From Planctomycetales bacterium (lineage in GTDB: Bacteria > Planctomycetota > Planctomycetia > Planctomycetales > Planctomycetaceae), in contig JAPLOA010000053.1 of NCBI GenBank assembly GCA_026400835.1, positions 1 through 54,607 on the forward strand: a stretch of DNA of 54,607 nucleotides, read 5' to 3'. The stretch's first letter is position 1; each line of letters begins with the position of its first letter. The notes beneath the pieces are model-generated. The model searched no databases, was not told the origin of the DNA, and saw only the letters and a list, made by a program, of their open reading frames with translations. Of the stretch, positions 43,592 through 52,878 are shown piece by piece. A program made the translations under genes and the position numbers.

Positions 43592-45040
43592 TCAGCTCAA
43601 CACTTCGTTTACAACTCGCGCCGGCAGTACTCCTGTGAGTCGAAAATCGAGACCCTGAGTTCGCACGGTCAGTCTTTCGTGGGAAATTCCCAGTTGATGC
43701 AACAGGGTGGCATGGATATCCCGCACAGGCACGGCCTGATCGACCGGGCCAAATCCGAACTCATCCGTTTCGCCAAATGAGACGCCCGGCTTGAAGCCAC
43801 CGCCGGCAAACCACATCGTAAATGCATCGATGTGATGATTCCGGCCCGTGGATTCGCGGACTTCGCCCATTGGCGTTCGCCCAAACTCACCGCCCCAGAT
43901 CACGATGGTATCTTCCAGCAGCCCGCGTTGCTCCAGATCGCGAATCAGCGCCATGCAGGGTTGATCAATGTCACGGCTTACCGACGGCAGGTGCTCTTCG
44001 AGATTTTCTGTGGGTCCGCCGTGATGATCCCAGTTCGTATGATAAAGCTGCACGAACCGTACGCCGCGTTCGGCCAGTCTGCGAGCCAGCAGACAATTAC
44101 GGGCGAAGCTGGATTCCCCGGGATCTTTGATACCGTACAGATCCAGAGTCTCTTTGGTTTCCCCGGCCGTATCCATCAGTTCCGGCGCACTGGTCTGCAT
44201 TCGATAGGCCATCTCATAGGCGTTGATCCGTGTCGCGATCTCGCCATCACCGGTCAGAGCCAGTCGCTGAGCGTTCAGTTCCCGAACCGCTCGGAAGACA
44301 TCCTCCTGCTGCTCGGTCGTAACCAAGCTCGGTGTGGTCAGATTCAGAATCGGCTCCCCCTTGTTTCGCAACGGAACGCCCTGATAAGTCGTCGGCAGCA
44401 TCCCGCTGCTCCACAACACAGAACCTCCGCGCGGTCCGCGAGGTCCGCTTTGCAGCACGACGAAGCCTGGCAGGTCTGTGCTTTCACTGCCCAGCCCATA
44501 AGTCAGCCATGAACCCAGACTGGGCCGACCGAATTGTCCGCTGCCCGTGTTCATGAACAGCTTCGCCGGGGCGTGATTGAACAGATCAGTTTTGCAGGTT
44601 TTGATAAACGTCAGCTTGTCCACAATGCTGGCCGTGTGAGGCAAGACATCACTGACCCATGCACCACAGTCACCATGCTGTCGGAACTGCCGACGAGTTC
44701 CCAGCAGATTGGTTCGATGGCTGCTGTTCATGAAGGCAAACCGTTTGCCTTCCAGAAAACTCTGAGGCATCGGTTCGCCACTCAGCTTATTCAGCATGGG
44801 CTTGTAATCGAACATATCCAGCTGCGAGGGCCCGCCCGCCATAAACAGAAAAATCACTCGCTTCGCCCGCGCTGGAAACGGTGGTGCCTTCGCAGCCATC
44901 GCTCCTGACTGTTGCTCCGTCGCCGCAGCGGTGGACGATCCAGCCATCAGACTGGCCAGGGCCATCGAACCAACGCCCATGCCGCATTCGCCGAAAAAAT
45001 GACGGCGAGTTTGATTCTTCAGCTCATTCTCGGTCTGCAT
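43592..45040 (-). CDS. DUF1501 protein with Tat-like signal
   Basis: This 482-residue protein is a second DUF1501 member of the longer kind. A twin-arginine-like signal sits at residues 10-40 (QTRRHFFGECGMGVGSMA). Family motifs are IFLFMAGGPSQLDMFDYKP, FIKTCKTDLFNHAPAK, FARNCLLARRLAERGVRFVQ, HTNWDHHGG and IVIWGGEFGRTPMGE. It starts 16 bases after the PSD1 gene, and its Shine-Dalgarno site (GGAGGGTGAG) lies in that gap, so both are on one message. It is last in the minus-strand cluster that begins with DUF1559. The pair probably works together outside the cytoplasm; the reaction is unknown. Confidence 0.92.
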   Translation of the reverse strand: MQTENELKNQTRRHFFGECGMGVGSMALASLMAGSSTAAATEQQSGAMAAKAPPFPARAKRVIFLFMAGGPSQLDMFDYKPMLNKLSGEPMPQSFLEGKRFAFMNSSHRTNLLGTRRQFRQHGDCGAWVSDVLPHTASIVDKLTFIKTCKTDLFNHAPAKLFMNTGSGQFGRPSLGSWLTYGLGSESTDLPGFVVLQSGPRGPRGGSVLWSSGMLPTTYQGVPLRNKGEPILNLTTPSLVTTEQQEDVFRAVRELNAQRLALTGDGEIATRINAYEMAYRMQTSAPELMDTAGETKETLDLYGIKDPGESSFARNCLLARRLAERGVRFVQLYHTNWDHHGGPTENLEEHLPSVSRDIDQPCMALIRDLEQRGLLEDTIVIWGGEFGRTPMGEVRESTGRNHHIDAFTMWFAGGGFKPGVSFGETDEFGFGPVDQAVPVRDIHATLLHQLGISHERLTVRTQGLDFRLTGVLPARVVNEVLS

Positions 45041-45056
45041 GATCTCACCCTCCCAG

Positions 45057-47450
45057 TCACTCGCGTGTTACCGTTTCGTCCAGATTCAGCAACACTCTTG
45101 CTGCACTCAGACTGTCCAGCGTCTTCAAAACAGCAACCTCTTCCAAAGACGGAAGTCGACTCGTGCAGCGTCGGAACGCAGTCTCAAGCCCATCCTGCTG
45201 AATGATCTTTGCCAGAGCTTCCGCAAACTCAACAAACGCTGTGTCATTCATCAAAGCTAAAGCCTGAAGCGGTGTATTGCTGCGAACGCGACGAGTACAC
45301 GTGCTGTAGCCATCCGGCGCATCAAATACGCTCATAGAAGGAGGCGGCGTGGCACGATACACGAACGTATAAAATCCCCGCCGATAACGATCTTCGCCTG
45401 CACTGACTTTCCATTCCCGATTCGCCTGCCCCAGCGACATCACACCCTGAGGAATCGGCGGATACACGGGTGGACCACCCATCTTTCCGGACAGCAATCC
45501 GCTTGCGGATAAACTGACGTCACGAACAATCTCGGCGTCCAGTCGCAGCCGCCTCTGTCGCGCCAGCAGATAATTGTCCGGATCCTTTTCTGCAAGATCC
45601 GCACGCGCACGGGAACTCTGACGGTACGTTCCGGACATCACGATCTGCCGATGCAGTTGCTTCAGACTCCAGCCCTTCTCCATAAAGTCGACGGCCAGCC
45701 AGTCCAGCAGCTCGGGATGAGTCGGCATAGAGCCCTGCAGCCCGAAGTCGTTGTCTGTCTCCACAATTCCCCGACCGAAGTACTGCTGCCAAACTCGATT
45801 CACGATCACTCGGGCTGTCAGCGGATTCTCCGGAGACACGATCCAGCGAGCCAGATCAAGGCGATTGACAGAACCAGCGGACGCCTGCAGCGGAGGCAGG
45901 GCCGATGGAGTACCGCAGGAGACTTCGTCCGCTGGCCTCGTAAAGTCGCCCTGCGTAAAGACGGTCGATTTCCGGGGACTGGCCATTTCCTTCATCACCA
46001 AAGTCGTCACGCCCCCGGACAGTACACGCTCAATCTGCTGAGCTCGCGTAAAGGATTTCTGAAAAGCCTCATCCGAACCCCCCGGCCCCGCTGCGAACAA
46101 ATTTCTGCTCTGAACGGCGTTTCGTTTTGACTTATCGGTCTCCAGAATCTTGACGACGTCTTTCGATAGTCCACGCCGCTGGTCGTCAGTGAGCCCACTT
46201 TCCCACATCGCAAGCGATTCTGAAGACGCAGTGACCTGCTCATCCATGATCTGTTCGAGACTCTTCTTTTCTTTCGTCAGCGCTGAGGCATCGATTCCGG
46301 AATCGTAAACCGTCAGCGTCGGCTCGTCCTGATTGTTGAAGAACGCAAAGAGCTGGTAGTACTCCTTCTGCAAAATCGGATCAAACTTGTGATCATGGCA
46401 CTGAGCACATCCGATCGTGAGTCCCAGCCAGACCGTGCCCGTAGTGGCAACACGATCGAAGACGCTGTCGATTCGGAACTGCTCCGGATCAATACCGCCT
46501 TCCTGATTGATTTGAGTGTTGCGATGAAAGCCGGTCGCAATACGCTGATCATCGGTGGGTTCCGGCAACAGGTCGCCCGCCAGTTGTTCAATCGTAAACT
46601 GATCAAAAGGCATATCGCGATTCAGAGCATTCACAACCCAGTCACGGTACTTCCAGATCTGTCGCGGAGCATCGACCGAATAGCCATTGCTGTCCGCATA
46701 GCGCGCCTGATCCAGCCACCAGCGTCCCCAGCGTTCTCCGTGAGCCGGACTTCGCAGAAGCCGATCCACGACCTTTTCATAGGCCGCTTCGGCGTTCGAT
46801 TCCGAATCCGTAAGAAACTCTTCGACTTCTGAAATCGACGGCGGAAGACCCGTCAGGTCCAGACTGACTCGCCGCAGCAGCGTGATCCGATCGGCCTCCG
46901 GCGATGGCTGAAGATTTTTCTCTGACAGCAGCGTCTGAATGAACAGATCAATCGAGGTCTCAACAGATTCCACACTCTGCTGAATGTCTGTTCGATTTGG
47001 AGGTGACGCAGGCAGGTCAGCCTTAACCGGCTTCAGAAAGGCCCAGTGCTTTTCGTATTCGGCTCCCTGCTCAATCCACGAAGACAGAATGCGAATCTGT
47101 TCCTTCGTCAGCCGTTTACCAGTTCCTTCGGGAGGCATCATTTCGCCATGATCCGATGACAGGATCCGACGTATGAGCTCACTTTCTTCAGGACTGCCGG
47201 GCTTAATCGCCACCATGCCCGATTCGAGCTTCGCAGCGGCACCTTCCGGAGTATCGAGCCTGAGCCCCGCTTCGCGAGTGGCATGGTCAAAACCGTGACA
47301 GGCGAAGCAGTTCTCCGAAAGAATGGGTCGCACATCCCGGTTGTACAAAATCTCTTCCGCGCAGACAGTTGGCCCGCATGTCAGAAAAATCAGAGCGGCC
47401 ACCGCAGCAACTTGTGGTGGAGGGCAGAGCATCAGATCACTTCGCCACAT
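45057..47450 (-). CDS. Cytochrome c/DUF1549/DUF1553 (PSD1) protein
   Basis: This 797-residue secreted protein has the full PSD1 order: a signal peptide (about 10-31), a cytochrome c domain with CFACH at 48-52, DUF1549 (about 155-365) with CAQCHDHKFDPI, and DUF1553 (about 525-770) with ARVIVNRVWQQYFGRGIVET and a C-terminal ALMNDTAFVEFAEAL. It is shorter than many relatives (about 1000 or more) because the segment between DUF1549 and DUF1553 is compact and there is no LamG insert. The ATG at 47450 is used; an ATG at 47432 is equally possible. DUF1501 follows in the same operon. The message starts downstream of a 15-base tandem repeat. Confidence 0.92.
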   Translation of the reverse strand: MWRSDLMLCPPPQVAAVAALIFLTCGPTVCAEEILYNRDVRPILSENCFACHGFDHATREAGLRLDTPEGAAAKLESGMVAIKPGSPEESELIRRILSSDHGEMMPPEGTGKRLTKEQIRILSSWIEQGAEYEKHWAFLKPVKADLPASPPNRTDIQQSVESVETSIDLFIQTLLSEKNLQPSPEADRITLLRRVSLDLTGLPPSISEVEEFLTDSESNAEAAYEKVVDRLLRSPAHGERWGRWWLDQARYADSNGYSVDAPRQIWKYRDWVVNALNRDMPFDQFTIEQLAGDLLPEPTDDQRIATGFHRNTQINQEGGIDPEQFRIDSVFDRVATTGTVWLGLTIGCAQCHDHKFDPILQKEYYQLFAFFNNQDEPTLTVYDSGIDASALTKEKKSLEQIMDEQVTASSESLAMWESGLTDDQRRGLSKDVVKILETDKSKRNAVQSRNLFAAGPGGSDEAFQKSFTRAQQIERVLSGGVTTLVMKEMASPRKSTVFTQGDFTRPADEVSCGTPSALPPLQASAGSVNRLDLARWIVSPENPLTARVIVNRVWQQYFGRGIVETDNDFGLQGSMPTHPELLDWLAVDFMEKGWSLKQLHRQIVMSGTYRQSSRARADLAEKDPDNYLLARQRRLRLDAEIVRDVSLSASGLLSGKMGGPPVYPPIPQGVMSLGQANREWKVSAGEDRYRRGFYTFVYRATPPPSMSVFDAPDGYSTCTRRVRSNTPLQALALMNDTAFVEFAEALAKIIQQDGLETAFRRCTSRLPSLEEVAVLKTLDSLSAARVLLNLDETVTRE

Positions 47451-47520
47451 GGAACAACCCCATGAACGGTAACAGGGTTAACAGGAACATCACCGACACG
47501 CACAATGCCGGAAATGAACC

Positions 47521-47543
47521 GAGCCGGAACATTATTCCGGCTC
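47521..47543. repeat. Stem-loop between lipoprotein and PSD1 genes
   Basis: GAGCCGGAA (47521-47529) pairs with TTCCGGCTC (47535-47543), a perfect 9-bp stem with a 5-base loop. No T run follows on the minus strand, so it may be an mRNA stability or processing signal rather than a terminator. Confidence 0.5.
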
Positions 47544-47556
47544 AAGCCTCCGACTG

Positions 47557-47616
47557 ACAAACATCTGCGAGACAAACATCTGCAAGACAAACATCTGCGA
47601 GACAAACATCTGCAAG
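47557..47616. repeat. 15-base tandem repeat, four copies
   Basis: Four head-to-tail units of ACAAACATCTGC(G/A)AG. The variable base alternates G, A, G, A, implying a duplicated 30-base pair of units. It lies in the leader region of the PSD1/DUF1501 message. Confidence 0.85.
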
Positions 47617-47676
47617 ACATGAAAACGCCAAACTCAAATCTCACCGGCAGGAGATCCCGCGAATGAGATCCGGAAG

Positions 47677-48132
47677 CTACTTCAGCGGAATGTCACACAC
47701 GTTATCACCGGCAACAATCGTAAACTCCAGCCCGCTTGTAGCAGTCTGAGTGTACTTCTTGTCGAAGGTCTGTACGGGAGCAGCCTCGTTGCTGACTCCG
47801 GCAAGCATTTCATCCGCGCTGAGCGATTCGACATCGACGGTGCCCGGCGGTTCCACCAGCACTTTATACGTACCAATCGGAAGTCCATCAAACACCTTTC
47901 CCTCCCGATGCCATTCAATGGAATACTTTCCATCTTCTTTGGTAAATCCGAAGCCAGCATAACCTGTGTCCATCTTCATAAAGATGACCTTGGTTCCGGT
48001 GGCAATCTTCTCTCCATTCAGCGTAATCGTTCCGCTGATTTTTCCGATCTCACCAAAATCAGTTCCTCCACAGCCGGGCAGCGACGTCAGCAAAAGCAGA
48101 CACCCAACGAACGACACCATTCTGACAGACAT
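47677..48132 (-). CDS. Small lipoprotein with carboxypeptidase-regulatory-like (transthyretin-type) fold
   Basis: This 151-residue protein has a lipoprotein signal: a hydrophobic stretch then LTSLPGCGG, where Cys about 21 would be lipidated. The rest is one beta-sandwich of the CarboxypepD_reg-like type common in planctomycete lipoproteins: ISGTITLNGEKIATGTKVIF, then DGKYSIEW and VFDGLPIGTYKVLVEPP. Such domains usually bind carbohydrate or protein. The ATG at 48132 (MSVRMVS) is chosen because GGAAG precedes it; the frame opens three codons earlier with TTG. It sits between DUF1559 and PSD1 on the same strand, a typical planctomycete arrangement. Confidence 0.85.
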   Translation of the reverse strand: MSVRMVSFVGCLLLLTSLPGCGGTDFGEIGKISGTITLNGEKIATGTKVIFMKMDTGYAGFGFTKEDGKYSIEWHREGKVFDGLPIGTYKVLVEPPGTVDVESLSADEMLAGVSNEAAPVQTFDKKYTQTATSGLEFTIVAGDNVCDIPLK

Positions 48133-48291
48133 TTCTTCCAATCCCGTATCGATAAATTGTTTTCAAGGCACTGAAAAGACCTGAACCACGAACGGAAACA
48201 CGAGACGCGACACTCAAACTTTTTCAGTCCTGTATCGAGGGCTCGTGTTTTGTGGCCCAGCCTGCTTTCATCTGCACATCTTCAAAGAGCA

Positions 48292-49320
48292 CTAGTACTC
48301 ACCCATGACCCGACCGTCATCCCGTGTGGCGAGTTGCTTGAGCGTCTCAAGATGCATGTTGTTGGAGATGAATCGAACAGAACCATCGCTCAACAAGATC
48401 TGCACACCGCCTGTATGAAGTGAGCTCAGGGGATTGTTGGCTCCCTGGTTGCTTCCCATTCCCGGAAAAAGTTGATTCGCAAACGGTTCCTGATTTGGAC
48501 TGTAGCGAATGGAAACCATATTGAAGCAGCGTTCATCGTTCTGGGCCGTATTGCCAGGATTCAAATTCGGCACCACGCCACGATTACGAGTTCCCATCAG
48601 CCACCCATGAACCGTGCCCGATGGTGCCGGCCACGAAAAGGTACCATCCAGTCGTCGGAGCCGCCCCGACATTTCTCCAAGCTGCATTGTGTTGCTGGAT
48701 CCGTCCGTGCAGTCTCGAAGGTTCATTCCCTGATTGGCAATCATCATCCCGCCACCAGAGATCAGACCCAGAATTCCATCGTCGTAGACTCGAGTCTCTG
48801 TAAACGAAACGGGATCAATCGCTCCGGAAATTCCTGCGTAGTGGGCGAACGGATCACGACCGACAAAGGTCGGATCACTGATCGGACCCGCAGACGATGG
48901 GCAGCGAAAGAATGCCATCGGCCCCGCAGCAAGCACAACTGCCTGGTTGGCCGCACCCGCACTGCCGGCAACCTCATTGATATAGCCCGGCGAATTGCCG
49001 CTCAGCCGCAGCGACTGATACAGCGCGGCCTGCTCAACATACGGCAGCAACATGCAATAAAAGCTGGGGCCAAAGCTGGTGTTTCCCGTGCCCGATCGAG
49101 GCACTGAAGAATGCACAGCGCCCGGCGCGAACCGATTGAATACGTCATGATAATTGTGAAGCGCCAAACCGAGCTGCTTCAGATTATTCTTACACTGCGT
49201 CCGACGAGCCGCCTCGCGGGCCTGCTGGACCGCAGGTAACAGCAACGCGATCAGGATCGCAATGATCGCAATTACGACCAACAACTCAATGAGCGTGAAC
49301 CCACGCGAGCGTTTTTTCAT
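48292..49320 (-). CDS. DUF1559 pilin-like protein (type IV/type II prepilin N-terminus)
   Basis: This 342-residue member of the DUF1559 family has an N-terminal prepilin motif ([20 protein letters not shown], residues about 5-24) with the Gly-Phe cleavage site and Glu at +5. A DUF1559 domain follows ([18 protein letters not shown]; later [16 protein letters not shown] and [18 protein letters not shown]). These proteins are extremely numerous in planctomycetes and are processed and exported by a pseudopilin-type system; their exact role is unknown. GGAG lies 7 bases before the ATG at 49320. The open frame to 49446 upstream is not used. It is probably the first gene of the minus-strand cluster and is divergent from the sigma factor. 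Confidence 0.93.
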   Translation of the reverse strand: MKKRSRGFTLIELLVVIAIIAILIALLLPAVQQAREAARRTQCKNNLKQLGLALHNYHDVFNRFAPGAVHSSVPRSGTGNTSFGPSFYCMLLPYVEQAALYQSLRLSGNSPGYINEVAGSAGAANQAVVLAAGPMAFFRCPSSAGPISDPTFVGRDPFAHYAGISGAIDPVSFTETRVYDDGILGLISGGGMMIANQGMNLRDCTDGSSNTMQLGEMSGRLRRLDGTFSWPAPSGTVHGWLMGTRNRGVVPNLNPGNTAQNDERCFNMVSIRYSPNQEPFANQLFPGMGSNQGANNPLSSLHTGGVQILLSDGSVRFISNNMHLETLKQLATRDDGRVMGEY

Positions 49321-49353
49321 CATCTGGCTCCAAAAAATAAGCAAAATCACAAA

Positions 49354-49423
49354 GAGAAGGAGAATTCCGTACACTCTCTGGACTCTTCTCCTTCTCCAGT
49401 CAAAATTCCCCTGGGAATTTTTT
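49354..49423. repeat. Two stem-loops in the DUF1559/sigma intergenic region
   Basis: GAGAAGGAGAA (49354-49364) pairs with TTCTCCTTCTC (49386-49396), and AAAATTCCC (49402-49410) with GGGAATTTT (49413-49421), followed by TT. The first would lie in the DUF1559 5' leader; the second resembles a short terminator on either strand. Confidence 0.5.
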
Positions 49424-49446
49424 AATCTTCCCACTGGAATCTTCAT

Positions 49447-49769
49447 GATTTCTAAATGCCGGAGAACCCTGAACGCTTTGTGGCATTTCTCCGGGGAATT
49501 TTCGCTCGTCCGGGAGAGTATCTGGACATGTGCTTCCTGAACAAAGACGTGCGCCCAAGGGCAATCACTTTGCAGACAATGTGTCGTACCGGACGCTGCG
49601 GACGCTTTTGGCAGGCTGAGATCTTCAGCCAGAATGCCGAAACGCCTGCCGCGTTCCGCCAGAAAGTGCGTGCCATTGGCCAGGCATCCGACCGAATCCG
49701 TGAATGCCAGCCGACTAGTGATCCCCTGCGGTGTTTATCCCCGTTTCGAAACTCAGGAACGATTTCAAG
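49447..49769. other. Divergent promoter region
   Basis: A 323-base region between the DUF1559 gene and the sigma-factor gene. Overlapping open frames on both strands have no recognisable features. Promoters for both directions are expected here. Confidence 0.4.
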
Positions 49770-50294
49770 ATGGCCGATCCTGACAAAGAATTCGCGAGGC
49801 TTCTGACGATCCATGACCGCGAGCTGCGCCGTTACATTTCACTGTTTGTGTCGCGGCGGGACGACGTCGAAGAAGTCCTGCAGCAGACCGCGATCATGCT
49901 TTGGGAGAAATTTGCGGGGTACGATCCGCAGCGAGAGTTTCTTCCGTGGGCGATTCGGTTTGCCTACTTTGAAATACTCAACTTCCGCAAACAGATCGCT
50001 CGACGCCGCTTTCAGCACAGCGAAGAAACACTGCTCGCACTAGCCGAAACGCGGGATGATCTGGCCGAAGAGCTCAACCGCCGACGTCTGGCTCTGAAAC
50101 ATTGTCTCACAAAGCTGAATGCTCACGATCGTTCACTGTTGGAACGACGCTACAGCGATTCTTCCAGTGTTAAGTCGCTGGCCGAGGAGACCGGGCGAAC
50201 CGTGAAAGCACTTTATCGTCGACTGGATCGGCTGCGACAACTGATTTATGAATGTGTGGACAGCAGGATCGCTTCTGACGCGACACTCGAGTAA
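49770..50294 (+). CDS. ECF-like RNA polymerase sigma factor (planctomycete type)
   Basis: This 174-residue sigma-70 family protein has region 2 at about residues 10-80 (DDVEEVLQQTAIMLWEKF, then PWAIRFAYFEILNFRKQ, the -10 recognition part) and region 4 at about 110-160 (LERRYSDSSSVKSLAEETG, then KALYRRLDRLRQL, the -35 recognition helix). It lacks a sigma 1.1 or region 3, as ECF factors do. The ATG at 49770 (MADPDKEF) is preferred over an upstream GTG. The next gene, 21 bases on, encodes a FecR/LamG membrane protein, which in this phylum routinely follows such sigma factors. It probably controls the divergent DUF1559/PSD1/DUF1501 cluster, an inference from arrangement alone. Confidence 0.92.
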   Translation: MADPDKEFARLLTIHDRELRRYISLFVSRRDDVEEVLQQTAIMLWEKFAGYDPQREFLPWAIRFAYFEILNFRKQIARRRFQHSEETLLALAETRDDLAEELNRRRLALKHCLTKLNAHDRSLLERRYSDSSSVKSLAEETGRTVKALYRRLDRLRQLIYECVDSRIASDATLE

Positions 50295-50315
50295 CTTGTG
50301 AAATGGAGCTGACTA

Positions 50316-51968
50316 ATGCCTGAGCCATGGGTGCCGGATCCTGAAAGCGAGGATCTGATTCTGCGTCGCTTCGATGAACGACTGACAGAAGCTGAGTTTG
50401 CCGCCTTCGAACGGCGGCTGCGTTCTGACGCAGCGTTTCGACAGCATTATGTCCGAATGGCCGACCTTAATGCATGCCTCTACGATGAGCTCTCCGAAGT
50501 CCCCATGCGGCTCACGGCTGCGGAGGCCACGAGCCGAACCGCATGGACCTCTCGTACCATGATCTGGAGCTGTCTCGCCGCCACTGTGGCCGCGATCCTC
50601 GTAGCGATCTGGCCATCCGGAAGTCAGACAGATGTCGTTCCCGTCACAACTGCAGTCAACAGTGGTCCCTCGCCGAACGCTGCTCCATCGGGTGCTGATG
50701 AAGCGGGCACGCGTTTTCTTGCCGACGAAAGTGCAAATGCGCAGGATGCGGCTGTGCTGGTGATGACGGATGGGCAGACGGCAGGTCCTCTTGTGGCCGG
50801 GTTTCGCTTCAGACCAGGTATGCTGAAGCTGGACCGGGGATACATGCAGATTGAATTCATCAGCGGCGCTGTGGTCGGGCTGACGGGGCCAGCGGAGTTC
50901 CGAATAGAATCCAGCAGCGCGGCGACCATTTTCTCCGGTCAGGCGGCCGCAAATGTTCCCGAACGCGCGCGAGGATTTGTGCTGAATACGCCCAGCGCGG
51001 CGGTCGTCGATCTGGGCACTGAGTTCGCTGTGGAGATTGATAGTTCCGGCAATACAGAAGTGGAAGTGATCAGCGGGGAAGTGGAGCTCTCACTACTTGG
51101 CGATGACGGCAGCACGCTTCTCAGCGAACGTGTTAACGATCCCAGAGTCGTGCGTGTCGACAGGGATGAGCTGAAACTCACGGAGATGGGCCGGGTGTCC
51201 GAGCCAATGTCACAACTGCGTGCCATCCCGGAAACGCCTCTGACAGTATCAGACAAGTATGTTCAATCCGTCCTCGACTTTCGCCCACTCATTTATTGGC
51301 GTTTCGAACAATCAGACCAGAATCGAATTCGGAACGAAGTCAGCGATCAGTGGCATGCGATCGTGTATGCAGCCGAATCCGAACCTGAAGGGCTCCGCAT
51401 TGCCGAGGGCTGCGCACGATTCCGCCGAACGACCGCTTCGCGATTCTTTCGCACCGAAGAAAGCCTTCCGAATCTCAACGCCGGCGACTATTCCATCGAG
51501 CTGTGGATTCGACCGGATGACCTGTCACATTCCACGTGCCTGGGGATCTTTCCGGAAAGTGAACCGGACGCTCGCACTCATCTGAATGTGATCGAAATCG
51601 CCACAGAGACATTTCTGATCCATGAGCCAGGGGCCATCAGGTTTCTTCACCGGAATCCTCCGGAACAACAATGGAAGCTGGGAACCAATGCGTTCTCGAA
51701 AGGCATTTGCACGCCCCATCAGTGGCAGCATATTGTCGCCGTGAAACAGTCTGCCAGCATGGCCCTGTACTACAACGGCCAACTGGCCAGACGTGTGGAT
51801 CTCAGCGATGCGAATGGCCCCGGTTCTTATCGGCTTCTGGCTGGTCAGCTCAATCCAGCGTCCAACTGGCGACAGTACTCCGGTGCGATGGACGAAGTGG
51901 CCCTTTACCCGATGAGTCTCACGGAAGAACAAGTGGCGCTTCACTATCGACTTGTCGTTGAGAAGTAA
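50316..51968 (+). CDS. FecR-domain and LamG-domain membrane protein (putative sigma regulator)
   Basis: This 550-residue protein is built as an anti-sigma-like sensor. A cytoplasmic N-terminus (about 1-80: DLILRRFDERLTEAEFAAFE, the usual short helical region of planctomycete anti-sigma-like proteins) is followed by one membrane segment (about 82-100) and a FecR domain (about 150-280; LGTEFAVEIDSSGNTEVEVI). A LamG/concanavalin-like domain (about 370-545; YSIELWIRPDDLSHSTCLG, then QWQHIVAVKQS and a final MDEVALYPMSLTEEQ) closes it. GGAG lies 8 bases before the ATG. It should sense an external carbohydrate or protein and modulate the sigma factor upstream. Confidence 0.9.
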   Translation: MPEPWVPDPESEDLILRRFDERLTEAEFAAFERRLRSDAAFRQHYVRMADLNACLYDELSEVPMRLTAAEATSRTAWTSRTMIWSCLAATVAAILVAIWPSGSQTDVVPVTTAVNSGPSPNAAPSGADEAGTRFLADESANAQDAAVLVMTDGQTAGPLVAGFRFRPGMLKLDRGYMQIEFISGAVVGLTGPAEFRIESSSAATIFSGQAAANVPERARGFVLNTPSAAVVDLGTEFAVEIDSSGNTEVEVISGEVELSLLGDDGSTLLSERVNDPRVVRVDRDELKLTEMGRVSEPMSQLRAIPETPLTVSDKYVQSVLDFRPLIYWRFEQSDQNRIRNEVSDQWHAIVYAAESEPEGLRIAEGCARFRRTTASRFFRTEESLPNLNAGDYSIELWIRPDDLSHSTCLGIFPESEPDARTHLNVIEIATETFLIHEPGAIRFLHRNPPEQQWKLGTNAFSKGICTPHQWQHIVAVKQSASMALYYNGQLARRVDLSDANGPGSYRLLAGQLNPASNWRQYSGAMDEVALYPMSLTEEQVALHYRLVVEK

Positions 51969-52199
51969 TCCCGCATCTCCCAATCAAAGCACAGAGTGTT
52001 GTTAGAAGGCCGAAAAGGCCGTTCCGGAAAGCACTGATAGGATCCGACTTTGTAATGCTTCAACGTGGAGGAGGTTAAGTAGTTTTTTTCGGCTCATGGC
52101 ACCGTTCGCCGGGCCGCGGCAAGCGACATTGATTTCAAAGAACGCGAGATCCCCGAGTCCGCGTGGAACGGATTGTCATCCCACGAACTCCCAAACGCG

Positions 52200-52760
52200 T
52201 CACCACTTTACAATTCCTCGCATGACTTTGAGGCCGCCCAAAAGCGTTGAACCTCCATATTCCCCGGCCAAACGCAGGAGGGTTTTATGAAACCCGCAAT
52301 TCGGAAATGTGGATTCGACCTTGGCGATGGCCGATCCTGGTATTCCCTTGCGGCACCAACCTTGCGTTGCGTCTATCCAGTCGGCTTTGCGGCATGCCTC
52401 GATGACCTCCGCATGCATTCCTTTGTACTTGAACAGCTTGTGGTGCCAATGGATCGCGCCACGCAGGGCGTCAGGATCCAAGCCCCAGCCGTATTTTTCA
52501 TTGTCCCGGAGAGCGACAGCTTCTGAGGGCTCCAGATAAGCCAATTCCTTATCTGTCCAAAGTCCGATGTCGTGGTAAACGAACGCGGTTTCCACAATCT
52601 GCTCGTATTCAGCTGCGTTGCCCAGAAAGTGCATCGCGTATGTGACGCAACGGTACACATGGTTTCGATAGCCATCAAAGTCATGGCCAATCAGAGTCCG
52701 GTACGGTGCGAACAACTCTTCAACACGGGGACGCTCAATCTTGATGGTGATATCAAACAC
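52200..52760 (-). CDS. HD-domain protein
   Basis: This 186-residue protein has the HD phosphohydrolase pattern: first His at 34 (RNHVYRCVTY), the His-Asp pair at 63-64 (FVYHDIGLW), later His residues in IHWHHKLF and an Asp in RKADWIDAT. HD proteins hydrolyse phosphate esters of nucleotides or cyclic nucleotides. No signal peptide. The start is the GTG at 52760. The neighbours give no hint of substrate. Confidence 0.85.
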   Translation of the reverse strand: MFDITIKIERPRVEELFAPYRTLIGHDFDGYRNHVYRCVTYAMHFLGNAAEYEQIVETAFVYHDIGLWTDKELAYLEPSEAVALRDNEKYGWGLDPDALRGAIHWHHKLFKYKGMHAEVIEACRKADWIDATQGWCRKGIPGSAIAKVESTFPNCGFHKTLLRLAGEYGGSTLLGGLKVMRGIVKW

Positions 52761-52878
52761 GGTAAACCTGCTTTGTGGGCCAAAAAATCAGCTCTACTTG
52801 CGACTGGGATAACAGCGGCCTTCACCGGGCTGCGGCGAATGATTTGGTGAAGTGTAAACAATGCAGCTCGGGTGCATT

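Noticed and set aside
47557-47616. Possible small CRISPR array
   Set aside because: The 15-base units are contiguous with no spacers and there are no cas genes.
47432-47644. 70-codon minus-strand frame with Cys/Arg/Leu/Ser repeats
   Set aside because: It is only the translation of the 15-base tandem repeat and overlaps the PSD1 start; no support as a gene.
49452-49814. Overlapping open frames on both strands between DUF1559 and the sigma factor
   Set aside because: Neither shows a domain, and both overlap the expected divergent promoter region.
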